Both the position numbers and the translations under genes were made by a program. The notes under the pieces are model-generated. The model saw nothing but the letters and a program-made list of their open reading frames with translations. It ran no database searches and had not been told where the DNA came from. From Burkholderiales bacterium (GTDB taxonomy: Bacteria > Pseudomonadota > Gammaproteobacteria > Burkholderiales > Burkholderiaceae_C), in contig JAGWTR010000009.1 in NCBI GenBank assembly GCA_028868855.1, positions 1 to 64,000 of the forward strand: a DNA stretch of 64,000 bases. Direction: 5' to 3'. Shown here piece by piece: positions 41,974 to 51,154 of the stretch (positions are counted from its first letter, which is position 1; every line of letters begins with the position of its first letter).

Positions 41974-42915
41974 ATGCACGAACTCACCCTGTTGGCCATG
42001 GAAGCCCAGGTCGACATCCTCAGCGACGCCTTGATGGAACTGGACGCGCTGTCCGTGTCCGTCGAAGACGCCGACGCCGACACCGAGCACGAAGAAGCCC
42101 TGTGGGGTGAGCCCGGCATGCCGGTGGCGCGGGAAGCCTGGCAACGCTCGACCATCAAATCACTCTTCCCCGACGAAGCCGCCGCGCTGGAAGCGGCCAC
42201 CCTGGTCCTGGCGCAGGACTGGGCCACCGATGTCCATGTGCACGGCATTCAAGAGGTGCAGGACCAGGACTGGGTGCGCCTGACGCAATCGCAGTTCTCG
42301 CCCGTGCCCATCACCGACAGCTTCTGGATCGTGCCGACCTGGCACGAGGTGCCCGCCCAAGCCAAAACCGTGATCCGTCTGGACCCCGGCCTGGCCTTTG
42401 GCACCGGCACCCACCCCACAACGCGCATGTGCCTGAAGTGGATCGCGGCGCACCCGCAAGCCCTGCAGGGTCAGCGCGTGCTCGACTACGGCTGCGGTTC
42501 GGGCATCCTGGCCATTGGCGCCGCGTTGCACGGCGCGGTCAGCGTGGACGCCGTCGACATCGACCCGGCCGCCGTCGAATCGACCCTGGCCAACGCCGGG
42601 GTCAACCTCAAGGGCGTGAGCGCCACGCTCAACACCGGCCTGCCCGAGCTGGTCGGCAACGCCCAGGCGGCCTACCCCGTGGTGCTGGCCAACATCCTGG
42701 CCACGCCCTTGAAACTGCTGGCACCCCTGTTGGCCGGCCATGTGGCCCCTGGCGGACACCTGGTGCTGGCAGGCATCCTGGCGCGTCAAGCCGATGAACT
42801 GAAACAAGCCTACGCCGCCGTCGGCCTGCAACTGCAAGTCGCCGATGAAGAAGACGGCTGGATCCTGATGACAGCCCGCAACACGGGCGACCACAAAGGC
42901 GGCAACAAGGGCTAA
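41974..42915 (+). CDS. prmA: Ribosomal protein L11 methyltransferase
   Basis: 313 residues. The N-terminal substrate-recognition domain (MHELTLLAMEAQVDILSDAL) is followed by the class I methylase domain: RLDPGLAFGTGTHPTTRMCL, VLDYGCGSGILAIGAALHG, VDAVDIDPAAVESTLANA, and VVLANILATPLKLLAPLLAG containing the conserved N-I-L motif. It trimethylates Lys and the N-terminus of L11. Its position after accC is common to betaproteobacteria. Confidence 0.97.
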   Translation: MHELTLLAMEAQVDILSDALMELDALSVSVEDADADTEHEEALWGEPGMPVAREAWQRSTIKSLFPDEAAALEAATLVLAQDWATDVHVHGIQEVQDQDWVRLTQSQFSPVPITDSFWIVPTWHEVPAQAKTVIRLDPGLAFGTGTHPTTRMCLKWIAAHPQALQGQRVLDYGCGSGILAIGAALHGAVSVDAVDIDPAAVESTLANAGVNLKGVSATLNTGLPELVGNAQAAYPVVLANILATPLKLLAPLLAGHVAPGGHLVLAGILARQADELKQAYAAVGLQLQVADEEDGWILMTARNTGDHKGGNKG

Positions 42916-42959
42916 CCGGGACCCGGAACACCCCTCGGCTCATGGCATCATCCAACGCC

Positions 42960-44285
42960 ATGAGCCTGGCCACCCGATGCACCCACTGCGGCACGATCTT
43001 CAAGGTCGTGCAAGACCAACTGAAGGTCTCCGAAGGCTGGGTGCGTTGCGGACGCTGCAACTCGGTCTTCAACGCCATGCCCGGCCTGTTCGACCTGGAA
43101 CGCGACCTACCCCCGCAGCGCACCCAGACCGCGCCGTCCCAGCCCGCTGCGGGCGACGCCATCGTCGTTGACTCGCCCGAGCCCGGCGAAACCTCCAGCT
43201 CCGAATGGCCGAGCACCTCGCCCACCATGCAGCAGGCGGCGCCGGACGCCGTCACCGACTTCGAGCTGGACACCTTCGTGTCCGCAGATGACGACGCACC
43301 GCCCGCATTCCCGCCCAGCCAGCTGCCGGTCACGGACGAATCCGACGCCCTGGATTCGCGCTACCTCGTGTCCACACGAACCGAACGGCGCCCGCCTCGC
43401 CGCCGACCCGGCGGCCCCGACTTTGCCGACGCCGAGTTTCCCAACGATGCCGTGCACGAAGCGCCCGACGAATGGGACTCAGGCCTGGACTCGATGCCGT
43501 ACAGCGAAGAGCCGACACCCCCTCAGATCGCCGCACCACCCGACCGTCCGGCCATGGCGCGGCCCCAGGAAGGCACCGAGCCAGACCGAGGCGAGGCCCA
43601 CAAGCTGCCCGCCGCCCCGGATGAAAACTTCGTGCCCGAGCAGGCGCTCAAGCCGCCCAGCCAACGCCGCGGCCGCCCGGGCACACGCGGCCAGGATCCG
43701 GCCTCCAAGACGCCCGAGTTCCTGCGCCGTGCGCAGCGCCGCGCCTTCTGGCATCACCCAGCCATGCGCACCCTGCTGTCGGTGCTGATCCTGGGGCTGT
43801 TGTTGACGCTGACCCTGCAGATCGGGCACCAGTTCCGCAACCTGCTGGCCGCGCATCACCCCGCCCTCAAACCCTATCTGGAGCAGTGGTGTCAGGCCAT
43901 GGACTGCCGCATCGAGCCCCCCTTGCGCATCGACAGCCTGCAGGTTGAAAGCGCCACCCTGGTGCGCACCAGCTCCGAAGGCCCCGACACCTACCGCCTG
44001 ACCGTGGTGGTGCACAACCGCGCCCCCATTGGCCTGGCCTGGCCGCACCTCGATCTGGCGCTGACCGACACCAATGGCGTCGTCGTGGCACGCCGAGCGT
44101 TCTCCCCGCGCGATGCGCAGTGGCTGGCCAACGCCGACAGCGCCAACGGTCCCGCCAGCGTGGCCGCCCCTGGGGGGCCACTCCCCGACGCTGTGCCGAG
44201 CCAGCGCAGCACCACCATGCAATGGCGGCTGCGTGCCGCCGACCTCAAACTGGCGGGCTACACCGCCGAGTTGTTCTACCCCTAA
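42960..44285 (+). CDS. Zinc-ribbon and DUF3426 membrane protein
   Basis: 441 residues from the ATG at 42960; a start at 42942 adds six residues. The N-terminal MJ0042-type zinc ribbon has two C-x2-C pairs: RCTHCGTIF and RCGRCNSVFNA. A long Pro/Glu/Asp-rich, probably disordered middle follows (about 45-265), then a single membrane segment (TLLSVLILGLLLTLTLQIGH, about 270-290) and a C-terminal periplasmic DUF3426 domain (RIDSLQVESATLVRTS..., WPHLDLALTDTNGVVVARRA). Function unknown in the family. The linkage prmA / DUF3426 / PfkB kinase is conserved in Burkholderiales. Confidence 0.88.
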   Translation: MSLATRCTHCGTIFKVVQDQLKVSEGWVRCGRCNSVFNAMPGLFDLERDLPPQRTQTAPSQPAAGDAIVVDSPEPGETSSSEWPSTSPTMQQAAPDAVTDFELDTFVSADDDAPPAFPPSQLPVTDESDALDSRYLVSTRTERRPPRRRPGGPDFADAEFPNDAVHEAPDEWDSGLDSMPYSEEPTPPQIAAPPDRPAMARPQEGTEPDRGEAHKLPAAPDENFVPEQALKPPSQRRGRPGTRGQDPASKTPEFLRRAQRRAFWHHPAMRTLLSVLILGLLLTLTLQIGHQFRNLLAAHHPALKPYLEQWCQAMDCRIEPPLRIDSLQVESATLVRTSSEGPDTYRLTVVVHNRAPIGLAWPHLDLALTDTNGVVVARRAFSPRDAQWLANADSANGPASVAAPGGPLPDAVPSQRSTTMQWRLRAADLKLAGYTAELFYP

Positions 44286-44299
44286 GGATCGATTCACCC

Positions 44300-45208
44300 A
44301 TGTCCACCCTCATTTGCGGCTCGCTGGCCTTTGACACCATCAGCACCTTCGACGGCCGCTTTGCCCAGCAGATCCTGCCCGACCAGATCCACATCCTGAA
44401 CGTCTCATTCCTGGTGCCCACACTCAAGCGCGAGTTCGGCGGCGTGGCCGGCAACATTGCCTATGGCCTGCACCTGCTGGGCGGCAAGCCCCTGATCATG
44501 GCCACCCTGGGCGCCGACGGCGGCCCCTACCGCGAACGCCTGCAGCAATGGGGCATCAGCCTGGAGCACGTCCACACCGTGCCGGACAGCTACACCGCGC
44601 AAGCCATCATCATCACAGACAAGGACAACAACCAGATCACCGCCTTCCACCCTGGCGCCATGCAGTACGCCGACCAGCTGCTCATTGAGCCGCGCAATGA
44701 TGTGCAACTGGCCATCATCGGCCCCGATGGCCGCGACGCCATGATCAAGCACGCCCAGCAGTTGTCCGACGCCAAGATCCCCTTCGTGTTCGATCCGGGC
44801 CAGGGCCTGCCCATGTTCGACGGCGAGGACCTCAAGCGCTTCATCGCCCAAGCCACCTGGGTCACCGTCAACGACTACGAAGCCAAGCTGCTGAGTGACC
44901 GCACGGGCCAAAGCCTGGTCGACCTCTCCAAGTCCCACCTCAAGGGCATTGTCGTCACGCTCGGCCCGCAAGGCTGCGACGTGTACGTGCACGGTGAGGT
45001 GCAGCATGTGCCCGGCGTCCAGGCCGCAGCCGTGGTCGACCCCACCGGATGTGGCGACGCCTTCCGCAGCGGCCTGCTGCATGGGCTGACGCAAGGCTGG
45101 GCCCTGGACCGCGCCGCAGCCCTGGGCAACCGCATGGGCGCGATCAAGATCGCCCACTCCGGCCCCCAGACCTACAGCATCGACCGCGCCGCCGTCCTGG
45201 CTGGCTGA
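44300..45208 (+). CDS. PfkB-family carbohydrate kinase (adenosine-kinase-like)
   Basis: 302 residues from the ATG at 44300. Ribokinase fold: the N-terminal signature FGGVAGNIAYGLHLLGG, the substrate lid strands, and the C-terminal motif DPTGCGDAFRSGLLHGL with the catalytic Asp; here GCGD replaces the more usual GAGD. Burkholderiales orthologues are usually annotated as adenosine or sugar kinase. The substrate cannot be decided from sequence alone. Fifteen bases after the DUF3426 gene. Confidence 0.9.
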   Translation: MSTLICGSLAFDTISTFDGRFAQQILPDQIHILNVSFLVPTLKREFGGVAGNIAYGLHLLGGKPLIMATLGADGGPYRERLQQWGISLEHVHTVPDSYTAQAIIITDKDNNQITAFHPGAMQYADQLLIEPRNDVQLAIIGPDGRDAMIKHAQQLSDAKIPFVFDPGQGLPMFDGEDLKRFIAQATWVTVNDYEAKLLSDRTGQSLVDLSKSHLKGIVVTLGPQGCDVYVHGEVQHVPGVQAAAVVDPTGCGDAFRSGLLHGLTQGWALDRAAALGNRMGAIKIAHSGPQTYSIDRAAVLAG

Positions 45209-45228
45209 CGATTCCGGGCTTGAGCACC

Positions 45229-46290
45229 GTGACCACCCACCATCCCCCGCGAGCGCGCCGTCGCGCTGTCGCCCTGCGCCTGGCCCTGGCCGTGACCCTG
45301 GCCACGCTCCTGCCCATGCAGAGCGCCTGCACGCAGACCCGCATGGGCCAGAACGGCAGACCGCTCAGTAGCGACCTGCGCCTGGCCACCTGGAACATGG
45401 ACTGGCTGCTCACCCCCGCCACGCGCGCCGAACTGGGCAACACCTGCCAGGCTCGCCAGCCCAGCAGCGACCAGCACGCCCTGCCTTGCACCCCGGGCCG
45501 CACCCCGCCGCCCACCCGCAGCGCCGCCGATTTCGATGCCCTGGCCCGCACCGCCGATCAATTGCGCGACACCGTCAAGGCCGACGTGGTGGCCCTGCAA
45601 GAAGTGGATGGCGCGGCAGCGGCGCGACAAGTTTTTCGCCAGGGCTGGGCGGTGGACTGCTTCGTGCAACGCGCCCACCCGCAAAAGGTCGGCTTTGCCA
45701 TCCGTGAAGGCACGCCCTACCGGTGCAACGGCGACTTGGGCCTGCTCGACGTAGACGGCAGTTCACGCGGCGGCGCCGACGTCACGATCTACCCCGGCAC
45801 GCCACGCGAAGTGCGCCTGTTGGCCGTGCACCTCAAGAGTGGCTGTTTTGACGGCAAGCTGGACCGCCAGTTTCCGCCCTGTCAGCGCCTGAGGCAGCAA
45901 GTGCCCGTGCTGGAACGCTGGGTGGACGCGCGCGTGCGCGAAGGTGTCGCCTTTGCCCTGCTGGGCGACTTCAACCGCCACCTCGACAAAGATGCCCGCT
46001 ACCCGGCCGGCCCGGATGAATCCGCACCGTTCAACCTGTTCAATGCCTTGAGCGACAACGAACCGCCGGGGGCCACGCTGGTGCGAGCCACCGAAGGTGC
46101 GCCCAGCATCCCCTGCGACGCCGACGACCACCACAGCCAGTACATCGACGATGTGCTGGTCAGCAGTCAACTGGCGGGCCGCGCCAGCCAGCGCCAGTTC
46201 GCGCGGGTGCCTTACGCCCCGGAGGACCGGGGCCGCATGCTGTCCGACCACTGCCCCGTGGTATTCAGCCTGATCGGGGCCTTGCGCTGA
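45229..46290 (+). CDS. Exported endonuclease/exonuclease/phosphatase-family protein
   Basis: 353 residues from a GTG at 45229 (TTG at 45220 possible). An Arg-rich n-region and a hydrophobic core (LRLALAVTLATLLPMQSA) form a signal peptide. The following Cys does not sit in a clean lipobox. EEP-superfamily catalytic blocks: RLATWNMDWL (Asn), VVALQEVDG (metal-binding Glu), RLLAVHLKSGC, LLGDFNRHLD (Asp, Asn) and SDHCPVVFSL (Asp-His). Several Cys suggest periplasmic disulfides. Could be a secreted nuclease or a phosphodiesterase. Confidence 0.85.
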   Translation: MTTHHPPRARRRAVALRLALAVTLATLLPMQSACTQTRMGQNGRPLSSDLRLATWNMDWLLTPATRAELGNTCQARQPSSDQHALPCTPGRTPPPTRSAADFDALARTADQLRDTVKADVVALQEVDGAAAARQVFRQGWAVDCFVQRAHPQKVGFAIREGTPYRCNGDLGLLDVDGSSRGGADVTIYPGTPREVRLLAVHLKSGCFDGKLDRQFPPCQRLRQQVPVLERWVDARVREGVAFALLGDFNRHLDKDARYPAGPDESAPFNLFNALSDNEPPGATLVRATEGAPSIPCDADDHHSQYIDDVLVSSQLAGRASQRQFARVPYAPEDRGRMLSDHCPVVFSLIGALR

Positions 46291-46308
46291 CCCTGAGCGC
46301 TTGCGCGA

Positions 46309-47055
46309 TCAGGCCGTCTTGCCCTGCGTCGCCACGGCGGCAGCCGCCTTGGCCGCCGCTTCGGCATCGCCCAGGTAGTAGCTCTTGATGGGCTTGAGGT
46401 CGGCGTCCAGTTCGTACACCAAAGGGATGCCATTGGGGATGTTCAGGCCCACGATGTCGGCGTCGCTGATGTTGTCCAGGTACTTGATCAGGGCGCGGAT
46501 CGAGTTGCCATGCGCAGCCACCACCAGACGCTGGCCCGACTTGATGGCCGGTGCCATGGCCTCGTTCCAGAACGGCAGCACGCGGTCCACGGTGTCCTTC
46601 AGGCACTCGGTCAGCGGGACCTGCTCAGCCGCCAGCTTGGCGTAGCGCAGGTCCTGACGCTGGCCGCGTGGATCGTTGGCATCCAGGGCCGGCGGCGGCG
46701 TGTCATAGCTGCGGCGCCACACCAGCACCTGCGCATCACCGTATTGCTTGGCGGTTTCGGCCTTGTTCAAGCCTTGCAGACCCCCATAGTGGCGCTCGTT
46801 GAGGCGCCAGCTCTTGACCACGGGCAACCAGGTGCGGTCCATCTCGTCGAGGCAATAGTTCAGCGTGTGAATGGCGCGCTTGAGCACCGAGGTGTAGGCC
46901 ACATCGAACTCGTAGCCCTCGGCCTTGAGCAGCTGGCCGGCGGACATGGCCTGCGACACGCCCGTGGGCGTCAGGTCCACATCGGTCCAGCCGGTGAAGC
47001 GGTTTTCAAGGTTCCAGGTCGATTCGCCATGGCGAATCAGCACAAGCTTGTACAT
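46309..47055 (-). CDS. gpmA: 2,3-bisphosphoglycerate-dependent phosphoglycerate mutase
   Basis: 248 residues from the ATG at 47055. [20 protein letters not shown] contains the phosphorylated catalytic His, [19 protein letters not shown] and [17 protein letters not shown] hold the second His. It interconverts 3- and 2-phosphoglycerate in glycolysis and gluconeogenesis. An Ala-rich C-terminal tail ([18 protein letters not shown]) is normal for the family. Divergent from the rhodanese gene. Confidence 0.98.
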   Translation of the reverse strand: MYKLVLIRHGESTWNLENRFTGWTDVDLTPTGVSQAMSAGQLLKAEGYEFDVAYTSVLKRAIHTLNYCLDEMDRTWLPVVKSWRLNERHYGGLQGLNKAETAKQYGDAQVLVWRRSYDTPPPALDANDPRGQRQDLRYAKLAAEQVPLTECLKDTVDRVLPFWNEAMAPAIKSGQRLVVAAHGNSIRALIKYLDNISDADIVGLNIPNGIPLVYELDADLKPIKSYYLGDAEAAAKAAAAVATQGKTA

Positions 47056-47159
47056 GGCTGCAAATCCGATCACGTTTGAAAAGAGAACCGGCAAAGGTCT
47101 GCCAGTCGAGCCTGCGATTATAAAATCCCCGCTTTGCACCCCACACGGAAAGATTTCCC

Positions 47160-47567
47160 ATGAACTACCTCCTTGAGAACTGGTATTGGCTCGTCGCAGC
47201 CCTGGCCTCTGGCGGCCTGCTGCTGTGGCCCCAGATCAAAGGCGGCGCCGGCGGTGGCCTCACGCCAGCACAGGCGGTGCAGCTCATCAACCGCGAGAAG
47301 GCCCAGGTCATCGACGTGTGCAGCGCGGACGAATTCGCCGCCGGCCACATCGCCGGGGCCAAACACGTGCCGCTGGACAGCCTGGCCCTCGCCAAAGGCC
47401 TGCCCACCAACAAGACAATCCCCTTGGTGGTGGTGTGTGCCAGCGGCGTGCGCAGCGCCAAGGCCGTCGTCCAGCTCAAGACCCTGGGCTACGACAAGGC
47501 GCAGTCGCTGACGGGCGGTCTGGCGGCCTGGCGCGAAGCCAACCTGCCGATCGAAAAGTCGGCCTGA
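47160..47567 (+). CDS. Membrane-anchored rhodanese-like protein
   Basis: 135 residues. One N-terminal membrane anchor ([19 protein letters not shown]) precedes a single rhodanese domain: [20 protein letters not shown] and the active-site loop [17 protein letters not shown] with the catalytic Cys. It probably handles sulfane sulfur at the inner membrane. The gpmA / rhodanese / grxC order is conserved in betaproteobacteria, where secB commonly follows; here secB is missing from this position. Confidence 0.92.
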   Translation: MNYLLENWYWLVAALASGGLLLWPQIKGGAGGGLTPAQAVQLINREKAQVIDVCSADEFAAGHIAGAKHVPLDSLALAKGLPTNKTIPLVVVCASGVRSAKAVVQLKTLGYDKAQSLTGGLAAWREANLPIEKSA

Positions 47568-47664
47568 CGTCCCACGCAAGCCCCTCGTAAGCCCCACAAA
47601 CCCGGCGGACTTGTCCGACGCGGGACAATGGCGGCATTGATTGATCACTGCCACACACTCACCC

Positions 47665-47928
47665 ATGCAAGCCGTCAAGATCTACACCACCCTGGTCTGC
47701 CCCTACTGCCAGCAGGCCAAAATGCTGCTCAAGCAGCGCGGGGTCGACACCATTGAAGAGATCCGCATTGACCAGGATGCGGCCCAACGCGAGCACATGA
47801 TGGCCATCACCGGCCGCCGCACCGTGCCGCAAATCTTCATTGGCGAGACCCACGTGGGCGGCTGCGACGACTTGATCGCGCTGGACCAGCAAGGCCGCTT
47901 GCTGCCCTTGCTGGGCGTTGCGGGCTGA
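47665..47928 (+). CDS. grxC: Glutaredoxin 3
   Basis: 87 residues from the ATG at 47665; an earlier in-frame ATG at 47641 would add eight. It has the dithiol active site CPYC at about 11-14, the TVPQIFIGETHVGGCDDLI motif with cis-Pro and the GG glutathione-binding element. A GSH-dependent disulfide reductase in the cytosol. Last gene of this plus-strand group, 34 bp from the convergent chemoreceptor. Confidence 0.96.
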   Translation: MQAVKIYTTLVCPYCQQAKMLLKQRGVDTIEEIRIDQDAAQREHMMAITGRRTVPQIFIGETHVGGCDDLIALDQQGRLLPLLGVAG

Positions 47929-47962
47929 CCCGTGCGCCCAAGCACCCCCGCTGCAGGCCAGT

Positions 47963-49888
47963 TCACCCCAGTTTGAACGTCCCAACGGACTGCCGCAGTC
48001 CCTGCGCCTGGTCTCGCAGGCTGTTGGCGGCCGCGCTGGACTCCTCCACCAGGGCCGCGTTCTGCTGCGTCACCTCGTCCAGGTGGTTCACCGCCTGATT
48101 GACTTGGGCGATGCCCAGGTGTTGCTGCTCGCTGTTGCTGGCGATCTCGGACATCATCTGGCTGACCCGCTGTACCTGGTTCACCAGCCTCTCAATGGAC
48201 TGCCCCGTCTCGGTCGCCAGGCCGTAGCCTTCATCCACGCTGGCCACGCTGCTGCTGATCAGGGACTTGATCTCCCGGGCGGCCTGGGCGCTGCGCTGAG
48301 CCAGGCTGCGCACCTCGGCCGCCACCACGGCAAAACCTCGGCCTTGCTCGCCGGCACGGGCCGCCTCGACAGCGGCATTCAGCGCCAGGATGTTGGTCTG
48401 AAAGGCAATGCCATCGATCACGGCATTGATCTCGGCAATCTTTCGGCTGTCCTGCTTGATCGCCTCCATCTTGCTGACCACCTGGGCAAAGATTTGCCCG
48501 CTTTGCGTGGCCTCCGACGAGGCCTGCATGGCCAGCTGGTTGGCCGTGTTCGCGGTCGATGCGTTGTTGCCCACCGCGGCTGACATCTGCTCCATGGCCG
48601 AGGCCGTCTGCTCCAACGACGAGGCCTGACTCTCGGTGCGCGCACTCAAGTCCAGATTGCCCTGCGCAATTTGGACCGAGGCCGTCGCCACCGATTCACT
48701 GCTCACCTTGATCCCCGAGATGGTCTGTTTCAGTTGCGTCATGGCCTCGCCCATCGCCTGCACCATCTGACCGATTTCATCGCGCTGCTCGGTACCCGGC
48801 TCGGGTGTCAGATCGCCTTGCGCGAGGGCATCGGCCATGCGCACCGCGCGGCCCACCGCCGTGACGATGGAGCGAGTGATGGTGAAGGCCAACCACGCGC
48901 CAATCACCATCATCGCGGCAACCCACAGAGACGTCAGCATCAAGCCTCGTGTCTCCGCCTGCACACGTGCATCCATCACCTTGTCCAGGTGCGTGAGGAT
49001 GCTGTCACTGAGTTCGAACTGGGCCTTGATGGCCCCCGTCATGTCCTCGAAGTAAGCGCTCGAACTGAGCGTTGCTCCGCCCTGTTCGCTCGTCACCGAT
49101 TCGACCAGTTGGGTGGCATGCTGGTGGGCCTGTTTGGCCGCCTGGATCAGCTCATCCAGCGCCGGGATCGCCCCGCCAGCGGCGGCAACGGCCCGGGTGA
49201 AATTGCGCTGCGCGTCCTGAGCGTGCGTGCCGGATACGCTCATCAAACTGCGCAACACCTGGCGGGATTCAGCATCCGCGTCGTGTCGCACCAGCATGGC
49301 CGTGCCGCGGGCACGCGCCAGACCCATGTTCTCCGTCAGGCGCGGGAGGTCGCGAGACACCGCCAAAATCAGGTAATAGGATTGCGGATCGGCATCCAGG
49401 GCCATGCTGCTGAGTGCGGACTCATCCTCCAGCAGCACCAGGATCCGTGCGACCAATTTGGTGTGGCGCTGGGCGCTGACGGGGGCGGTCACCGCACCAG
49501 TGCTGACGTCTTGCACCAGCACCTGCCACTCCTGCCGAATCGATTCCAGCTCTTTCAACAGCCCGGACTGATGCCGCTCGGCCAGCAAAGTCCCGGTGTC
49601 GTCCAGCGCCTTGTCCACCAGAACCCGGCGGGCCTCCCGGCCTGTCCGTTGGCTCTCATCCCCACTGAGCTGGGCCGCCGACAGACCTCGGTGTTCCTGC
49701 ATGAACCTGGCCAGTTGCAACATGCTCCGAAATGGCGCCATGCCCAGGCGCTCGGCCTTCAGGGCCTGCAAACTCCCGACCGACTGGTGCAACAACATCG
49801 CGCTAGGGGCCCCTGCCATGACCATGGCGAGCAGGCAAAGCAAAAGAAACTTATGCCTCAAGGGCAGATTGGCAATCCAGTGGGACAT
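47963..49888 (-). CDS. Methyl-accepting chemotaxis protein with probable NIT-like sensor
   Basis: 641 residues from the ATG at 49888; a TTG at 49894 is also in frame. Topology: TM1 about 14-35, a large periplasmic domain, TM2 about 320-342 ([20 protein letters not shown]), a HAMP domain, then the conserved signalling hairpin ([40 protein letters not shown]). The periplasmic part begins with [20 protein letters not shown], resembling the nitrate- and nitrite-sensing NIT domain. It lies beside the nitrous-oxide reductase cluster and below an FNR-like box. No C-terminal NWETF-type pentapeptide. A role in taxis to nitrogen oxides is inference. Confidence 0.88.
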   Translation of the reverse strand: MSHWIANLPLRHKFLLLCLLAMVMAGAPSAMLLHQSVGSLQALKAERLGMAPFRSMLQLARFMQEHRGLSAAQLSGDESQRTGREARRVLVDKALDDTGTLLAERHQSGLLKELESIRQEWQVLVQDVSTGAVTAPVSAQRHTKLVARILVLLEDESALSSMALDADPQSYYLILAVSRDLPRLTENMGLARARGTAMLVRHDADAESRQVLRSLMSVSGTHAQDAQRNFTRAVAAAGGAIPALDELIQAAKQAHQHATQLVESVTSEQGGATLSSSAYFEDMTGAIKAQFELSDSILTHLDKVMDARVQAETRGLMLTSLWVAAMMVIGAWLAFTITRSIVTAVGRAVRMADALAQGDLTPEPGTEQRDEIGQMVQAMGEAMTQLKQTISGIKVSSESVATASVQIAQGNLDLSARTESQASSLEQTASAMEQMSAAVGNNASTANTANQLAMQASSEATQSGQIFAQVVSKMEAIKQDSRKIAEINAVIDGIAFQTNILALNAAVEAARAGEQGRGFAVVAAEVRSLAQRSAQAAREIKSLISSSVASVDEGYGLATETGQSIERLVNQVQRVSQMMSEIASNSEQQHLGIAQVNQAVNHLDEVTQQNAALVEESSAAANSLRDQAQGLRQSVGTFKLG

Positions 49889-49956
49889 GTACAAGCTCGT
49901 CTACAACCGTTAATTCACCCGCCCCGACGTTGAGGCCTTCATGGTGTTATATCGGC

Positions 49957-49970
49957 TTGATCTCGATCAG
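49957..49970 (-). promoter_or_regulatory. FNR/DNR-like box upstream of the chemoreceptor
   Basis: TTGAT-CTCG-ATCAG, one mismatch from the FNR consensus TTGAT-N4-ATCAA. It lies about 75 bp upstream of the chemoreceptor start and just after the last nos gene stop. It could place the receptor under anaerobic control, but a single imperfect site is weak evidence. Confidence 0.35.
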
Positions 49971-49977
49971 CTTGAGT

Positions 49978-50604
49978 TCAATGCTCGTGGCGGCGCTGGC
50001 CGCCCAAACGCCGCACCTCGGCGGGGTCAATGTCATTGAAAGCCACCACGACGCCGCCACGCTGCTGTGCAAAACGCCTGGCCGCATCCACCGAGGCAAA
50101 CGCCGGCAGATTGCCCGCCCGCATCGGACCAACCGCTGTCGAGCCCTGAACGTACACGGCTTGTCGAGCATCGATCCATTGCTTGCCCACGGTGTCCGTC
50201 ACATAGTGGGCGACGATTTGATCGGCCTTGCGGCCGGGGCTATAGCGCCCCACCTCCTGCAGGTACATCAGGAGGGTCAGCGGCGAGTCAAAGAACTGCG
50301 CATCGCCATCAACAAAAATAACCTGCGCGGCCCAATGAAGCGACCGCGCCGGGTACATGCCGCACACCGGGCAGCGTGCATCCCGAGGCACCGCACGAGG
50401 GGCGCTCAAAGGCTGCCCGGAGGATGGGTCATACGGGGTGGGCGGCGCCACCACACAGACCTCTTGCAGCGGCGGCGGCACAGCAAGCGGGGCCGACTCT
50501 GTCGAGGCACCACGCCCGTTGAACGCCGCCGTCGCCACACCGATCAACACCACGGCCAGCCCAACCGCGACGTGCGGCCACCAGCGCCTGAGGGGAACAG
50601 CCAT
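49978..50604 (-). CDS. NosL-family protein with CxxCGM motif (second NosL)
   Basis: 208 residues from the ATG at 50604, 8 bp after the nosL stop. An N-terminal membrane anchor or uncleaved signal (WWPHVAVGLAVVLIGVATAA) precedes a Pro-rich segment and RCPVCGMYPARS (78-83), a C-x2-C-G-M copper-site motif of the NosL/MerB-like fold. DGDAQFFDSPLTLLMYLQEV and AVYVQGSTAVGPMRAGNLPA match the NosL body. The paired NosL-type genes differ in ligand motif (CELDGM versus CPVCGM), suggesting distinct steps of copper or sulfide delivery to NosZ, by inference. Last gene of the nos cluster. Confidence 0.85.
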   Translation of the reverse strand: MAVPLRRWWPHVAVGLAVVLIGVATAAFNGRGASTESAPLAVPPPLQEVCVVAPPTPYDPSSGQPLSAPRAVPRDARCPVCGMYPARSLHWAAQVIFVDGDAQFFDSPLTLLMYLQEVGRYSPGRKADQIVAHYVTDTVGKQWIDARQAVYVQGSTAVGPMRAGNLPAFASVDAARRFAQQRGGVVVAFNDIDPAEVRRLGGQRRHEH

Positions 50605-50611
50605 CAAACGC

Positions 50612-51154
50612 TCACATCTTGCTGTCGTGCATCGCGCCGCCACTCAGGTCGACCATGTCCGGCTTGATGTCGGCAAAGTGCAGCACCTTGCCGCCATATT
50701 CCGTTGCGAATTTCTTGGCATCGGCCTCCTGGGCGAAGCTGGCAATGGTCGGCCCCATGGACCCGGTGCGCTTGCTGCCCAGCACATAAGTCGCGGTCTT
50801 GGCATCGATCCAGTGCCCGCTGGGATGCTCCCAATCGGTGTGCCCCATGTCCTGCACATAAACCGCCTTGACGGCCTTGACCTGCTCACCGGCCAGCAGG
50901 GTGTGGAACAGCTCGATGGTGTCGCAAAAAAAGCTGGGCTTGTCCTGCCCGACGTAGTGGATCTGGGCCTTGGGGCCGGGGTAGTCGGCCAGCAACATAC
51001 CGTCGAGCTCGCAACTGGTGGTGCGGTCGATTTCGACAGGGACCACGGCGGCATCGCGCTGGGATGGCCCACAGGCCACCAGCCCGATGCCCAGCACGGC
51101 ACTCATGGCCGCGTGAGGCACGAAGGAACGAATGCGGACCAGCAGCTTCATCAT
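50612..51154 (-). CDS. nosL: Nitrous-oxide reductase copper chaperone, lipoprotein NosL
   Basis: 180 residues. Lipobox LVAC with Cys28. The metal motif SCELDGMLLADYPGPKAQIH with Cys48 and Met53 is the canonical Cu(I)-binding NosL signature. HTDWEHPSGHWIDAKTATYV and VLGSKRTGSMGPTIASFAQE are conserved. An outer-membrane-anchored periplasmic chaperone that delivers copper for the CuZ cluster of NosZ through the NosDFY complex. Its start overlaps the nosY stop (ATGA). Confidence 0.95.
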   Translation of the reverse strand: MMKLLVRIRSFVPHAAMSAVLGIGLVACGPSQRDAAVVPVEIDRTTSCELDGMLLADYPGPKAQIHYVGQDKPSFFCDTIELFHTLLAGEQVKAVKAVYVQDMGHTDWEHPSGHWIDAKTATYVLGSKRTGSMGPTIASFAQEADAKKFATEYGGKVLHFADIKPDMVDLSGGAMHDSKM

